From: Prochlorococcus sp. AG-409-P03
Lineage (GTDB): Bacteria; Cyanobacteriota; Cyanobacteriia; PCC-6307; Cyanobiaceae
NCBI GenBank assembly: GCA_003215295.1
Contig: QCKN01000011.1
Span: forward strand, 1-33,276
Reading direction: 5' to 3'
DNA length: 33,276 nt
Below, in pieces: positions 16,286 through 25,103 of the stretch. How positions within the stretch are numbered: position 1 is the first letter of the stretch; every line of letters begins with the position of its first letter. The notes below the pieces were generated by a model. The model ran no database searches and was not told where the DNA came from. It saw only the letters and a list, made by a program, of their open reading frames with translations. The position numbers were made by a program, and so were the translations under genes.

Positions 16286-17461
16286 ATGCCAGATCCGCTT
16301 CTGATATCGCACAGGGCTATTACGCTCCAGCCCTCATTGACTTTGGCCATAAGTGCCAAAGCAAAGGCTCTTAAGCAGCAAGGGAAGGACATTTGTAGTC
16401 TCAGTGCTGGTGAGCCAGATTTCGACACACCTGATTTTATAGTTGAGGCAGCAGTTAAAGCTCTTAGAGATGGTATTACTCGTTATGGCCCTTCTGCTGG
16501 TGACCCTGAACTAAGAGAAGCGATAGCTTTAAAGCTTAGAGAAGTAAATAAAATATCTGTTGATTTTAAAAATGTATTAGTAACAAATGGTGGAAAACAA
16601 GCCATCTTTAATCTCTTCCAAGTAATACTCAATCCTGGCGATGAAGTCTTGATTCCAGTTCCTTACTGGTTAAGCTATCCCGAGATGACAAGATTTATGG
16701 GAGCAGTTCCTGTTTTCCTTCCTTCTTCTCCTATGGAAGATTTCAAAATTGATCTACAAATATTAGAGTCGTCGATAACACCTAAAACTAAGTTGCTTAT
16801 TCTCAATTCACCTGGCAACCCAACAGGTAGAGTTATTTCATTAAAGGAACTGCAATCTGTCGCTGAAATTCTCAGGAAGCATCCCCATGTTTTTGTTATG
16901 TCAGATGAAATTTATGAATTTCTGCTTTCTAACAACCAAACTCATCATAGCTTTGCAAATGTTGCACCAGATTTAATTGATCGAGTTTTTACAGTTAATG
17001 GATTTGCAAAGGCATGGGCCATGACTGGATGGCGTGTAGGGTATCTCTGTGGAAATTTAGATGTCATTAATGCTGCCAGTTCTTTACAAAGTCAAAGTAC
17101 TAGTAATGTTTGTAGTTTTGCGCAACGAGGCGCCCTTGCCGCATTAACTTCACCCATGAAGCCAGTACTGGAAATGGTTAATACTTACAATAAACGAAGA
17201 ACAATGTTAACAAAAGGGTTGAATAACATACAAGGAATCTATCTTAGTAGTCCAGAAGGTGCATTTTATGCATTCCCAAAATTGTTAGATAGCAGTATTA
17301 GTTCTATTGAGTTTTGTAATTTAGCTTTAGAAAAGGAGGGTTTAGCCATTGTTCCTGGAATTGCTTTTGGGGATGATCAGTGTATTAGACTTTCTTGTGC
17401 CGTCTCAGAACCAACCATCCAAGATGGACTTGCTAGACTTGACAAGCTTGTCACCAACTAA
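16286..17461 (+). CDS. aspC: Aspartate aminotransferase (class I, PLP)
   Basis: Interconverts aspartate plus 2-oxoglutarate and oxaloacetate plus glutamate. The 391-residue protein belongs to the I-gamma aspartate aminotransferase branch: SLSAGEPDFDTPDFIVEAA, ITRYGPSAGDPELREAIA, LILNSPGNPTGRV, MSDEIYEFLL, and the PLP lysine in NGFAKAWAMTGWRVGYL (near residue 238). The C-terminal Arg motif IRLSCAVSEP is present. In cyanobacteria this branch may also accept prephenate for arogenate synthesis. It is followed after 26 bases by the phosphonate-type transporter genes on the same strand, so it may be their first cotranscribed gene, although the functions are not obviously linked. Confidence 0.92.
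   Translation: MPDPLLISHRAITLQPSLTLAISAKAKALKQQGKDICSLSAGEPDFDTPDFIVEAAVKALRDGITRYGPSAGDPELREAIALKLREVNKISVDFKNVLVTNGGKQAIFNLFQVILNPGDEVLIPVPYWLSYPEMTRFMGAVPVFLPSSPMEDFKIDLQILESSITPKTKLLILNSPGNPTGRVISLKELQSVAEILRKHPHVFVMSDEIYEFLLSNNQTHHSFANVAPDLIDRVFTVNGFAKAWAMTGWRVGYLCGNLDVINAASSLQSQSTSNVCSFAQRGALAALTSPMKPVLEMVNTYNKRRTMLTKGLNNIQGIYLSSPEGAFYAFPKLLDSSISSIEFCNLALEKEGLAIVPGIAFGDDQCIRLSCAVSEPTIQDGLARLDKLVTN
17440..17453. repeat. 14-base perfect palindrome at the end of aspC
   Basis: TGACAAGCTTGTCA is self-complementary and is followed about ten bases later by TATTTTTTG. This could act as a weak attenuator between aspC and the transporter genes, or be coding chance (Asp-Lys-Leu-Val). Confidence 0.35.
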
Positions 17462-17487
17462 TTATTTTTTGTAGACGCAAAATCTCA

Positions 17488-18387
17488 ATGAATTCAAATA
17501 GGATTATTCATCTTTTATCTTGGTTCTGTTTATTCTATGCACTTTCTATAGTTAATCCACTCTTTGCTTCAGAGATCTTGACTATTGGTGCAATACCCGA
17601 TCAAAAACCTGAAAAGCTTAATCGACTTTATAATCTGCTCGCATTGGAATTGAGCAGTACCCTTAACGTACCTGTTAGATATATTCCTGTTACCAATTAT
17701 CCTGCTGCAGTAACTGCATTCAGAACTAAAGGAATTGATCTGGTTTGGTTCGGAGGTTTGACAGGAGTACAGGCTCGCCTGCAAACACCAGGAGCAATAG
17801 TATTAGCACAAAGAGACATTGATAAAACCTTTCGAAGTGTTTTTATCGCTAATACTAAAAGTGGTATAGAAGTTGTTTCTTCGCAATCTGATCTTCTTAA
17901 CCTTAAGGGAAAGAGATTTACTTTTGGTTCGGAAAGTTCGACGTCAGGAAGGCTAATGCCTCAACACTTTCTTCAACAAACAGGTATCACAATGAAAGAC
18001 TTTAAAGGTGGTAGAGCTGGGTTTAGTGGTAGTCATGATGCAACGATAGCTTTAGTTCAAAGTGGCTCTTACGATGTAGGAGCATTGAATGAGCAGGTTT
18101 GGTTAGATAATGTAAAAAGAGGCAGAGTAAATGGCGATAAGGTAGTACGAATTTGGCGGACTCCAACTTATGTTGATTACCATTGGCTTGCCCAACCAGG
18201 TCTTGACCAACGTTTTGGTCGGGGATTTACAAATAAATTAAAGAAATCGTTATTAGCTCTCAGCTACAATTCACCAAGACATAAACAAATCTTAGATCTC
18301 TTTGGGGCGAGAAAATTTATACCTGCTGATAAGCAACAATACAATGACATAGAAAAAATAGGCCGACAATTAGGCAAGATTAGGTGA
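17488..18387 (+). CDS. phnD: Phosphonate/phosphite-type ABC transporter substrate-binding protein
   Basis: A 299-residue periplasmic binding protein with a signal peptide (LLSWFCLFYALSIVNPLFA, cut before SEIL). The fold is PhnD-like: LTIGAIPDQKPEKLNRLYNL, DLVWFGGLTGVQAR (ligand-contacting loop), FTFGSESSTSGRLMPQHFL (the anion-binding Ser/Thr cluster) and GSYDVGALNEQVW. In Prochlorococcus this locus (phnD1) is reported to bind phosphite and methylphosphonate rather than act with a C-P lyase, and no C-P lyase genes are seen here. Related proteins are also annotated as putative selenate-binding, so the ligand is uncertain. Its stop overlaps the ATPase start (GTGA). Confidence 0.82.
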   Translation: MNSNRIIHLLSWFCLFYALSIVNPLFASEILTIGAIPDQKPEKLNRLYNLLALELSSTLNVPVRYIPVTNYPAAVTAFRTKGIDLVWFGGLTGVQARLQTPGAIVLAQRDIDKTFRSVFIANTKSGIEVVSSQSDLLNLKGKRFTFGSESSTSGRLMPQHFLQQTGITMKDFKGGRAGFSGSHDATIALVQSGSYDVGALNEQVWLDNVKRGRVNGDKVVRIWRTPTYVDYHWLAQPGLDQRFGRGFTNKLKKSLLALSYNSPRHKQILDLFGARKFIPADKQQYNDIEKIGRQLGKIR

Positions 18388-19127
18388 ACAAGTTGCTTGT
18401 TTTAAAAGATGTATATGTACGAGGGTGTAATCAGCACCGTCTTAAGTCAATTAACTTATCAGTAAATTATGGAGAAACTATAGCTATATTAGGTAAGAGT
18501 GGTGCAGGAAAGACTTCTCTAATCTGTGTTTTAAATGGTACCTTACATCCTGATTCTGGAACGGCAACTTGGACAGATCAAGATATAAAAGCTCTTACAT
18601 CTAGACAACGTAAGGAAATAGGAACCTTATGGCAGGATCTTCGTTTGGTAGAGGAACTTAATGTCGAGCAGAATATTAATTCGGGTGCATTGGGTTCTCA
18701 TGGTTTTTTCTGGGCAGTTAGAAACTTACTAGGATTAATTGATAGTAACTCCTCAGCCAAATGTTTAAATGCGGTAGGTCTATCTGACGTCTATCTAAAC
18801 CGTCCTATTAAGAAATTATCAGGAGGACAAAAACAAAGGGTTGCAATTGCTCGTTTGATCATGCAAAATCCTCGGATATTGTTAGCTGATGAACCTTTAT
18901 CAAATTTAGATCCAATTCTTGCTACTGACATGTTGGCTTTCATTCTGGGAAGATCTAAGAATGGATTATTTCAATATCATCAGCAACAAACTTCCATTGT
19001 CACATTGCATAGGCCTGACTTAATTTCTGAATTCAATCGAGTAGTAGGATTGAAAGATGGTCAAATTATCTTTGACAGCATTCCTTCTAGAATTTCCTCA
19101 TCGGAGATAAGTTTTCTATATACCTAA
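18384..19127 (+). CDS. phnC: ABC transporter ATPase of the phosphonate/phosphite-type system
   Basis: A 247-residue ABC ATPase that energises import through the adjacent permease. Walker A is LGKSGAGKTSL (near 36-44), the Q-loop lies in IGTLWQDLRLVEEL, the signature is KLSGGQKQRVAIARLIM, and Walker B is RILLADEPLSNLDP, followed by a switch His in TLHRPDL. The start is a GTG forming a four-base overlap with the binding-protein stop. The permease starts three bases after its stop. The order binding protein, ATPase, permease is that of phnDCE in marine picocyanobacteria. Confidence 0.88.
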   Translation: MNKLLVLKDVYVRGCNQHRLKSINLSVNYGETIAILGKSGAGKTSLICVLNGTLHPDSGTATWTDQDIKALTSRQRKEIGTLWQDLRLVEELNVEQNINSGALGSHGFFWAVRNLLGLIDSNSSAKCLNAVGLSDVYLNRPIKKLSGGQKQRVAIARLIMQNPRILLADEPLSNLDPILATDMLAFILGRSKNGLFQYHQQQTSIVTLHRPDLISEFNRVVGLKDGQIIFDSIPSRISSSEISFLYT

Positions 19128-19130
19128 TTA

Positions 19131-20708
19131 ATGCGGAGATATACTCTAAGTCCAGTTTTATTCTGTTTTCTACCAGCGCTTTCTTTAATTCCTGTTCTTT
19201 ACTGTGTAATCAGAGATATTCACGGCGGAGGTTTATACCTATTACGTGATTTCTTTTTGGCTGCATTCCAGCCATCCTTAGAAGTCTCTGTACTTAATTC
19301 AGCTCTCAAAGGTCTTCAAATAACTATATCCATTGCTCTTGTTAGTTGGCTAGTAAGTATGTTTTTTGGCATCATATTTGCCCTTTTAAGTTCGAAAATC
19401 TTTTGGAACCCTTATTCCATAAATGATTGGAGAGCTAATTTCTTTAAAAGAATCTTAGTTTTACCCCGAAGCATCCATGAATTAATCTGGGGTTTAATAT
19501 TATTGCAATTTTTTGGACTAAGCCCTTTTGTCGCAATCTTAGCGATATCTATACCTTTCACCTCTATAATAGCAAGGGTGTTAAGTGAACAGTTTGATAC
19601 ATTAGATTCTAGAGACCTTATCGCACTTAGGCATACTGGAGCGTCATCATTTACAGCCTTTCTTACAGCACTTTTGCCAGATATTCTACCTATAATTAAT
19701 AGTTATGGTGGATATAGATTGGAGTGCGCACTTCGCGGTGCAACCTTGCTTGGAGTATTTGGTCTAGGAGGGATCGGGACTGAAATGCAGTTGACCTTGC
19801 AATCTCTTGAATTTAAGGAGTTTTGGACTTCTTTATGGATTCTTGGATTAGTTGTTATATCACTAGAGAGATTTTTAATATGGACGCAAAAAGATACCTC
19901 TAATCATTCTCATTTAAAAAAAAGATTATTTGTTAATATCTTGCTTATCTCTATCCCATTTATAGCAGGTTTTATTTGGTTAGATGTTTTTGATTATAAT
20001 CGCTATTCTACTCTTCACTTTTCTTTGGTTCATCTTCCTAATTTGTCAGATATAAGAATTGCTTTCTATACAATTCCAATTCTGGAGCATCTAGTCTCTA
20101 CTCTTGCATTGACCCTTCTGGCTGCAGGTATTGCTATTGGAATAGCACCATTAGCACTAATTACTTGGCCCACTAGATTGGGTTCATTACTGCAAGGTTT
20201 TCTATGGGCCTTTTTTCGATTAGTTCCTTCGCCTCTTTTGTTACTTCTTTTATTGCTGTGCACTAGCCCAACTGTATTTGTAGCTGCTTTGGCTCTTGGA
20301 CTTAATAATCTAGGCGTGATGGGTCGTCTGCTTCAAGAGCGTTTAAGTCAACAGAATAAAGAATGTTATTGGGCTCTTCTTTCATCAGGGGCTGGTCTTA
20401 GAACAGCTTGGTTGTATGGAGCCTTTTGTCCTCAAAGTAAAAGTTATCTCGCTTACGCTGGTTACAGGACCGATGTTATCTTGAGAGAAACTGCTTCAGT
20501 TGGAGTTGTTGGTGGAATAGGTTTTGGTTGGCAGTTACAAGAATCCCTAAGCTCATTTGCTTGGGCTGAAGTCTTGTTGGTTGTAGCAGTCTACTCCGTG
20601 TTAACCTTAATAGGTGAAATGGTTAGTGAGAACTTAAGTTCAAATTGGATCAAATCTAATACTATTACTCTGCAAAATAACCCTAAGGAAGTTAACTTTT
20701 CTAGCTAA
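19131..20708 (+). CDS. phnE: Fused double-domain permease of the phosphonate/phosphite-type ABC transporter
   Basis: A 525-residue inner-membrane protein, about twice the length of a normal PhnE (about 260). It contains two transport domains in tandem. Each ends in an EAA-type coupling loop: ALRHTGASSFTAFLTALLPD in the first (about residues 164-183) with GVFGLGGIG after it, and ALLSSGAGLRTAWLYGAFCP in the second (about 420-440) with GVVGGIGFG. About a dozen hydrophobic segments are visible. The fusion supplies both halves of the transmembrane channel that usually form from a homodimer. The last base of the stop is the first base of the next start (TAATG). Confidence 0.85.
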   Translation: MRRYTLSPVLFCFLPALSLIPVLYCVIRDIHGGGLYLLRDFFLAAFQPSLEVSVLNSALKGLQITISIALVSWLVSMFFGIIFALLSSKIFWNPYSINDWRANFFKRILVLPRSIHELIWGLILLQFFGLSPFVAILAISIPFTSIIARVLSEQFDTLDSRDLIALRHTGASSFTAFLTALLPDILPIINSYGGYRLECALRGATLLGVFGLGGIGTEMQLTLQSLEFKEFWTSLWILGLVVISLERFLIWTQKDTSNHSHLKKRLFVNILLISIPFIAGFIWLDVFDYNRYSTLHFSLVHLPNLSDIRIAFYTIPILEHLVSTLALTLLAAGIAIGIAPLALITWPTRLGSLLQGFLWAFFRLVPSPLLLLLLLLCTSPTVFVAALALGLNNLGVMGRLLQERLSQQNKECYWALLSSGAGLRTAWLYGAFCPQSKSYLAYAGYRTDVILRETASVGVVGGIGFGWQLQESLSSFAWAEVLLVVAVYSVLTLIGEMVSENLSSNWIKSNTITLQNNPKEVNFSS

Positions 20709-21382
20709 TGATTACAGCACCTCAGAAACTTATTGTTCTAGGAGATAGTGGAGTGTATGGATGGGGAGACCGTGAGGGCGGTGGTTGGTGTGAAAGGCTG
20801 AGAAGGCATTGGATGGAAAATCCAGGGGCGCCTGTTTTGTACCCATTGGGTGTTCGAGGTGATGGTTTAGAAAATGTAGCTAGCCGCTGGAAAGATGAAT
20901 GGTTCAACCGTGGAGAGTTACGAAGAACAGTTCCTGATGGAATCCTCATATCTATAGGCCTTAATGATACAGCTCGAATTGGGAGACTGGATGGGAGGCC
21001 ACAGCTATCTTGGGATGCATATCGTTTTGGTTTAGGCCAACTTTTGAAAGACATGACTAAACACTCCCATGTCATGGTTTTGGGGTTAACGCCGGTAGAT
21101 GAGGAGATGATGCCGTTTGCTAAGTGTTTATGGTATTCAAACAAGTTTTCAGAAATTTATGAGGCACAAATAGAAGAAGTCTGTCTGGAACTAAATATCC
21201 CGTTCATGCCATTACTGCACTCTATGCTTAATGAACCTAACTGGCTAACCTTTCTTGAACCAGATGGAATTCATCTTAACAACACAGGACATAGCTGGAT
21301 ATATCACAGGCTAGTTAACTGGATGCCTCTTTTAAAATGGTCTAAACTATCGAGGGAGGAAGCTCCAACCCCTATTCTTTAG
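20708..21382 (+). CDS. SGNH/GDSL-family hydrolase
   Basis: A 224-residue SGNH hydrolase (esterase/lipase-like). Block I reads IVLGDSGVYGWGDREGGGW with the nucleophile Ser near residue 14; the Gly block is VRGDGLENV; the Asn block is SIGLNDTAR; the catalytic Asp-His pair is PDGIHLNNTGHSWIYH near 194-208. There is no signal peptide, so it is probably cytoplasmic. Substrates of the family include acyl esters, thioesters and acetylated sugars. The start overlaps the stop of the permease by one base, placing it in the transporter operon. It is convergent with the DUF92 gene. Confidence 0.85.
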   Translation: MITAPQKLIVLGDSGVYGWGDREGGGWCERLRRHWMENPGAPVLYPLGVRGDGLENVASRWKDEWFNRGELRRTVPDGILISIGLNDTARIGRLDGRPQLSWDAYRFGLGQLLKDMTKHSHVMVLGLTPVDEEMMPFAKCLWYSNKFSEIYEAQIEEVCLELNIPFMPLLHSMLNEPNWLTFLEPDGIHLNNTGHSWIYHRLVNWMPLLKWSKLSREEAPTPIL

Positions 21383-21395
21383 TTTTGTATTTGAT

Positions 21396-22142
21396 TTACA
21401 TTTCGAACGAATAGACTAGACCAATTGCTATCAACGAAGCGATCGAGGTTTGTATTGAATTTACTAATTCATTTGTAAGCCAGGTATATTTCTTTTGTAA
21501 AAGTGCGCCTAAAAAACTTTCTAATATTGTTGCTAGAAATCCAGAAATCAAAATTATAAAACCATAATTACCTATACGACTATGAAATAAGCCGACCATG
21601 ATGGTTGTCATTAAAACACTGCCTAATAGGCTTGCGAATGTTCCCTCAAGAGTTACGGCTCCATCGGTACCTGGTTTTGCTGGTTTAAGAGTTGTAATCA
21701 GGATCGGATTCTTCCCCCAACGTTTTCCAATTTCACTGCCAAACGTATCTGAGAGCTTTGCGCTGAAGCTTGCAGCAAAACCTATTAACAGGTAATTGCT
21801 GGGCTCGACTCCTGCTTTGATAAGTAGTGCTAGACATGCACCAGTTGCAGCAGAACCCCATACATTCTCAGCGCCTCTGCGACCACCCCTGGCTTCAGCT
21901 ATCCCAGCAGATTTCTTATATTTATAGCCTAATTTCGTAACTAGTGAGCCTAATACTAAATATACAATTACTGATAGCCAACCCTCCCAGCCTAGACACC
22001 CGAATAATATTGTCCCGAGAATTCCTGCGTTGATCCAGCCCCCTCTTGTAAGAAGAGGAAGTTTGTGGGCGGCAGAGACTAAGATTGCGTTGATTAAAAA
22101 TGCAAATATCCACTCTGTGTCTATGAAAAGAAAGGAATACAT
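21396..22142 (-). CDS. DUF92 membrane protein (VTE6-like, possible phytyl-phosphate kinase)
   Basis: A 248-residue polytopic protein of family DUF92 (COG1836, TIGR00297). Conserved parts: LTRGGWINAGILGTILFG near the N-terminus, AEARGGRRGAENVWGSAATG, AKLSDTFGSEIGKRWGKNPI and KPGTDGAVTLEGTFASLLGS, spread over about seven membrane segments. Plant VTE6 and its Synechocystis homologue phosphorylate phytyl phosphate to the diphosphate for tocopherol and phylloquinone synthesis; the same role is likely but not proven here. The ATG at 22142 is preferred to the TTG two codons earlier. It is convergent with the SGNH hydrolase, with a 13-base gap. Confidence 0.82.
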   Translation of the reverse strand: MYSFLFIDTEWIFAFLINAILVSAAHKLPLLTRGGWINAGILGTILFGCLGWEGWLSVIVYLVLGSLVTKLGYKYKKSAGIAEARGGRRGAENVWGSAATGACLALLIKAGVEPSNYLLIGFAASFSAKLSDTFGSEIGKRWGKNPILITTLKPAKPGTDGAVTLEGTFASLLGSVLMTTIMVGLFHSRIGNYGFIILISGFLATILESFLGALLQKKYTWLTNELVNSIQTSIASLIAIGLVYSFEM

Positions 22143-22200
22143 TAACAAGATGAGACGTTGATGAAGTTAAGCATGTATCTAATAAAATTCTTATAAGATA

Positions 22201-22971
22201 TTAATCATTAGAAATAGAAACAGATCTTTTCCATACTGCTAATTGTTGTGTAGCTGCAATAGCTGCGGTAGAGCTTCTAAGGATCGAATCACCTAGATTT
22301 AACTCTGTAACACCTTCTTTGGCTGCTAGTAACTCCTCTTTGCTTGTCCATCCACCTTCTGGCCCAATTAATACCCACGTTTCCTCAATATCTTTATCTA
22401 TGCCTTTTAGCCAACAGTCTAGGCCAATCAATTTTTCTTTCCTAGTCGTTGCCAACCCTATTTTGGAGTTTTTATTTTTATTTTCTAACCATATTGATAA
22501 TTCTTTGACTTCAAGTAACTTAGGACACCACAGCCTTTCTGATTGCTCTATAGCTTCTTTTATTATTACTTGCCACCTTAGTTGTTTCATATAAGAAAAC
22601 TCTTGTGGACTTCTTCTTTCTGTATCTAGGGGCTGAATCTTATCTATACCGAGCTCTGAACTCATACGAAGTACTTCATCAAAACCCCTTTTGGGTACCG
22701 ATATTCCTAAACATATATAGGGCCTCTTCTCCTTTATTGATATTAGTGGTGAATTTATTGATGTTGAAAGTCTAATTGACTCTTTCCCATTAATAGTTGA
22801 ACTCCATAGATTTCCGCAACCATCAACCACAGATACCTTATCCCCTATTTTTAATCTAAGCACTCTTTTCAAGTAGTGACTCTCATTCTCACGAAGATGT
22901 ACAACGTTTTCTTTTTCTTCGCTTTGACTTAGCCGATCTTTAGTAATCAGTATCCTTCTTGTTTCAGCCAC
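22201..22971 (-). CDS. rsmE: 16S rRNA (uracil(1498)-N(3))-methyltransferase
   Basis: RsmE is a SPOUT methyltransferase that modifies U1498 near the decoding centre of the 30S subunit. The 256-residue protein has an N-terminal PUA-like part (HYLKRVLRLKIGDKVSVVDG) and the knotted SAM-binding C-terminal domain with WVLIGPEGGWTSKEELLA and LGDSILRSSTAAIAATQQL, the family signatures. The start is a GTG at 22971, six bases after the DUF3531 stop, so the two are probably cotranslated. Confidence 0.93.
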   Translation of the reverse strand: MAETRRILITKDRLSQSEEKENVVHLRENESHYLKRVLRLKIGDKVSVVDGCGNLWSSTINGKESIRLSTSINSPLISIKEKRPYICLGISVPKRGFDEVLRMSSELGIDKIQPLDTERRSPQEFSYMKQLRWQVIIKEAIEQSERLWCPKLLEVKELSIWLENKNKNSKIGLATTRKEKLIGLDCWLKGIDKDIEETWVLIGPEGGWTSKEELLAAKEGVTELNLGDSILRSSTAAIAATQQLAVWKRSVSISND

Positions 22972-22977
22972 AGTTAG

Positions 22978-23427
22978 TTAATCTTGTCTGGGAAATATTG
23001 CATCAGGGTGATCCTCGGTTGGCCACTCATCATTCATTCCCCCTATGAATATCTTTTCGAGTTTTACTATATCCGTGTCCATTTGCTGAAGAGAGTTGAT
23101 TAATATATCTAGTGCTAAAGAGTCTGAGGTACCAAGATCTACCCAACATCTCCCCCAATTTCCTTGATATTCCATTTGTCCAACATTATGCATTAATGCA
23201 GGCATTCCCTTTGCTGCTTCTTCGTTGTCATAATTCATGAAACTTACATTTGTACCCTCTTCATGAGCTTGGAGGTTTTCAGCATTAAATCCCCCTAGGC
23301 GACCAATTACGTACCAACTGTCAAAAACACCATCGATATAATCTCGTTCTCCTTGGGTTGGTTGCTCCTCAAACCCAAGCCATATCCAACAGTTGAAAGG
23401 ATCTACTTCCCGAAAAGTTACCTCCAT
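22978..23427 (-). CDS. DUF3531 conserved cyanobacterial protein
   Basis: A 149-residue acidic soluble protein of DUF3531, a family found in cyanobacteria and plastids; its function is unknown to me. Conserved-looking parts are VDPFNCWIWLGFEEQP at the N-terminus, DGVFDSWYVIGRLGGFNAEN, and the region NVGQMEYQGNWGRCWVDLGT. There is no signal peptide or membrane helix. It lies just upstream of rsmE (six-base gap) and is divergent from the ABC ATPase. The pairing suggests an RNA- or ribosome-linked task, but that is only context. Confidence 0.78.
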   Translation of the reverse strand: MEVTFREVDPFNCWIWLGFEEQPTQGERDYIDGVFDSWYVIGRLGGFNAENLQAHEEGTNVSFMNYDNEEAAKGMPALMHNVGQMEYQGNWGRCWVDLGTSDSLALDILINSLQQMDTDIVKLEKIFIGGMNDEWPTEDHPDAIFPRQD

Positions 23428-23534
23428 AGCCTCATACGCGTTGTAAAACAGCTGATTGAAATGGCTTGATACTTGTTTGTTATAACTCTAATAGTTTAAA
23501 TGTCTCTATTTGGGCATTTTCTTTGAAGCCTCAA

Positions 23535-24182
23535 ATGCTTGAGCTACAAGGCATTCACTACCAGCCAGCAACGTCTGAGAAGGTTGTCCTGGAAAATATT
23601 GATCTTCAGGTGCGTTATGGCAAGCCTGCGATCATTGCGGGGCCTAGTGGTAGTGGTAAAACAAGTCTCGTCGAGATTATAAGTGGATTGGCTAAGCCTC
23701 AAAGGGGGACTTTTTACCTGGAGGAACAAGTCTTAAATCAGAGGCAAAGAAGATCACATTGCGGAGTCGTTTTTCAGTTCCCTGAAAGGCACTTTTTAGG
23801 ATTGAGTATTGCCCAAGAATTGAGATTGGGGCATAGGCGCCTCTCTGGGGAGCAGCAGTCTATGGCCCTAAGAAGAGTAGGGCTTGCAAATATTGACGTT
23901 CGCCAGGCCCCTGAGAGGTTAAGTGGAGGTCAGCAGCGAAGATTGGCTGTTGCTGTTCAATTGCTCAGAAATCCAAAGATTCTTTTACTCGACGAACCAA
24001 CGGCAGGTTTGGACTGGTCTGTTAGAGAAGAGGTTCTGGGATTGTTGGCAAAGATCTCAGAACAACAAATATTAATTGTGGTTACTCATGAGCCGGAACT
24101 TTTTAAGAATTGGAAAGTTTCTGAGTATTCGCTTCTTGAGGGCAAGCTCAAAAATGTTTCTACCTTGCCTAAGGGGCAATGA
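23535..24182 (+). CDS. ABC transporter ATPase, orphan, coupled to hslO
   Basis: A compact ABC ATPase of 215 residues from the ATG at 23535. The longer frame from 23466 adds 23 residues with no family character. Walker A is [13 protein letters not shown], the Q-loop lies in [11 protein letters not shown], the signature is [17 protein letters not shown], Walker B is [12 protein letters not shown], and the switch His is in VVTHEPEL. The Q-loop FQFPERHF is typical of energy-coupling-factor (EcfA/CbiO) ATPases and plastid ABCI11-type proteins. No permease or substrate component lies nearby, so the partner must be elsewhere. It overlaps hslO by four bases (ATGA). Confidence 0.82.
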   Translation: MLELQGIHYQPATSEKVVLENIDLQVRYGKPAIIAGPSGSGKTSLVEIISGLAKPQRGTFYLEEQVLNQRQRRSHCGVVFQFPERHFLGLSIAQELRLGHRRLSGEQQSMALRRVGLANIDVRQAPERLSGGQQRRLAVAVQLLRNPKILLLDEPTAGLDWSVREEVLGLLAKISEQQILIVVTHEPELFKNWKVSEYSLLEGKLKNVSTLPKGQ

Positions 24183-25087
24183 GGTCTATGGTTGATCAGC
24201 TTGTACGGGCAACAGCTGCTAACGGTGGCATAAGGTTGGTAGCCGTAAACACAACTTTAGCAACTCGAGAAGCAAGTTCTAGACACGGTTTATCTTATTT
24301 GACAACTGTAATGCTTGGCAGAGCAATGAGTGCAGGTTTATTGCTTGCTAGCTCTATGAAAGTTTCTCATGGCAGAGTTAATTTAAGATTCGGTTCAGAC
24401 GGGCCTTTGAAAGGTCTAACGGTTGATGCAGGTAGGGATGGAACTGTTAGGGGCTATGTAGGCAACCCAGGACTTGAATTAGACCTGCTACAAAACTCTC
24501 AGGGGAAATATTCTTTTGACTTTAAATCAGCGGTAGGTAAAGGTTACTTACATGTGGTAAGAGACCAAGGAACTGGCGAACCTTTTACTAGCACCGTAGA
24601 GATTGTTCAAGGCGGTATAGGTGAAGATGTCGCTTCCTATTTGTTACATTCAGAACAAACTCCTTCTGCTGTTTTTGTTGGAGAAAAACTTAAAAAACAA
24701 AAATTAACCTGTATGGGTGGATTATTAGTTCAAATCTTGCCCAAAGCAGCAAACGAACCAGCCTTAATTACACTTCTAGATGAACGTTGTCGAGAGATAG
24801 ATTCTTTTAGTGACTTACTAGAGGCTTCTCAAGATAATATGCATCAACTATTTTATAATATTTTTCCTGATCTAGATACTCAATCACTTAGATCTGTTCA
24901 ATCTAGACAAGATGTTTATTTTAAGTGTAGATGCTCTAAAACAAGAAGTTTAGCTGCTCTCAAGTTGCTAGGTTCAGATGAACTTATGGATATTTTAAAT
25001 GAAGAAGGCAAGGCAGAACTAAAATGTCATTTCTGCAGTAAGAAATACTTTGTTAGTGAGTTAGAGATAAAAGGATTAATTAATTGA
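24179..25087 (+). CDS. hslO: Hsp33 redox-regulated chaperone
   Basis: Hsp33 is a holdase that protects unfolding proteins during oxidative stress; its C-terminal zinc centre opens on oxidation. The 302-residue protein shows the N-terminal core ([53 protein letters not shown]) and the redox centre: KCRCSK (about 257-261) and [12 protein letters not shown] (about 287-292), the CxC plus CxxC zinc ligands. Translation is coupled to the upstream ABC ATPase by an ATGA overlap. An eight-T run follows its stop at 25098-25105, but I see no stem before it. Confidence 0.95.
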   Translation: MRSMVDQLVRATAANGGIRLVAVNTTLATREASSRHGLSYLTTVMLGRAMSAGLLLASSMKVSHGRVNLRFGSDGPLKGLTVDAGRDGTVRGYVGNPGLELDLLQNSQGKYSFDFKSAVGKGYLHVVRDQGTGEPFTSTVEIVQGGIGEDVASYLLHSEQTPSAVFVGEKLKKQKLTCMGGLLVQILPKAANEPALITLLDERCREIDSFSDLLEASQDNMHQLFYNIFPDLDTQSLRSVQSRQDVYFKCRCSKTRSLAALKLLGSDELMDILNEEGKAELKCHFCSKKYFVSELEIKGLIN

Positions 25088-25103
25088 TTTGCCCTAATTT
25101 TTT

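Noticed and set aside
20722-21144. 140-codon minus-strand ORF
   Set aside because: Opposite the SGNH hydrolase, whose motifs are intact; proline- and serine-rich shadow.
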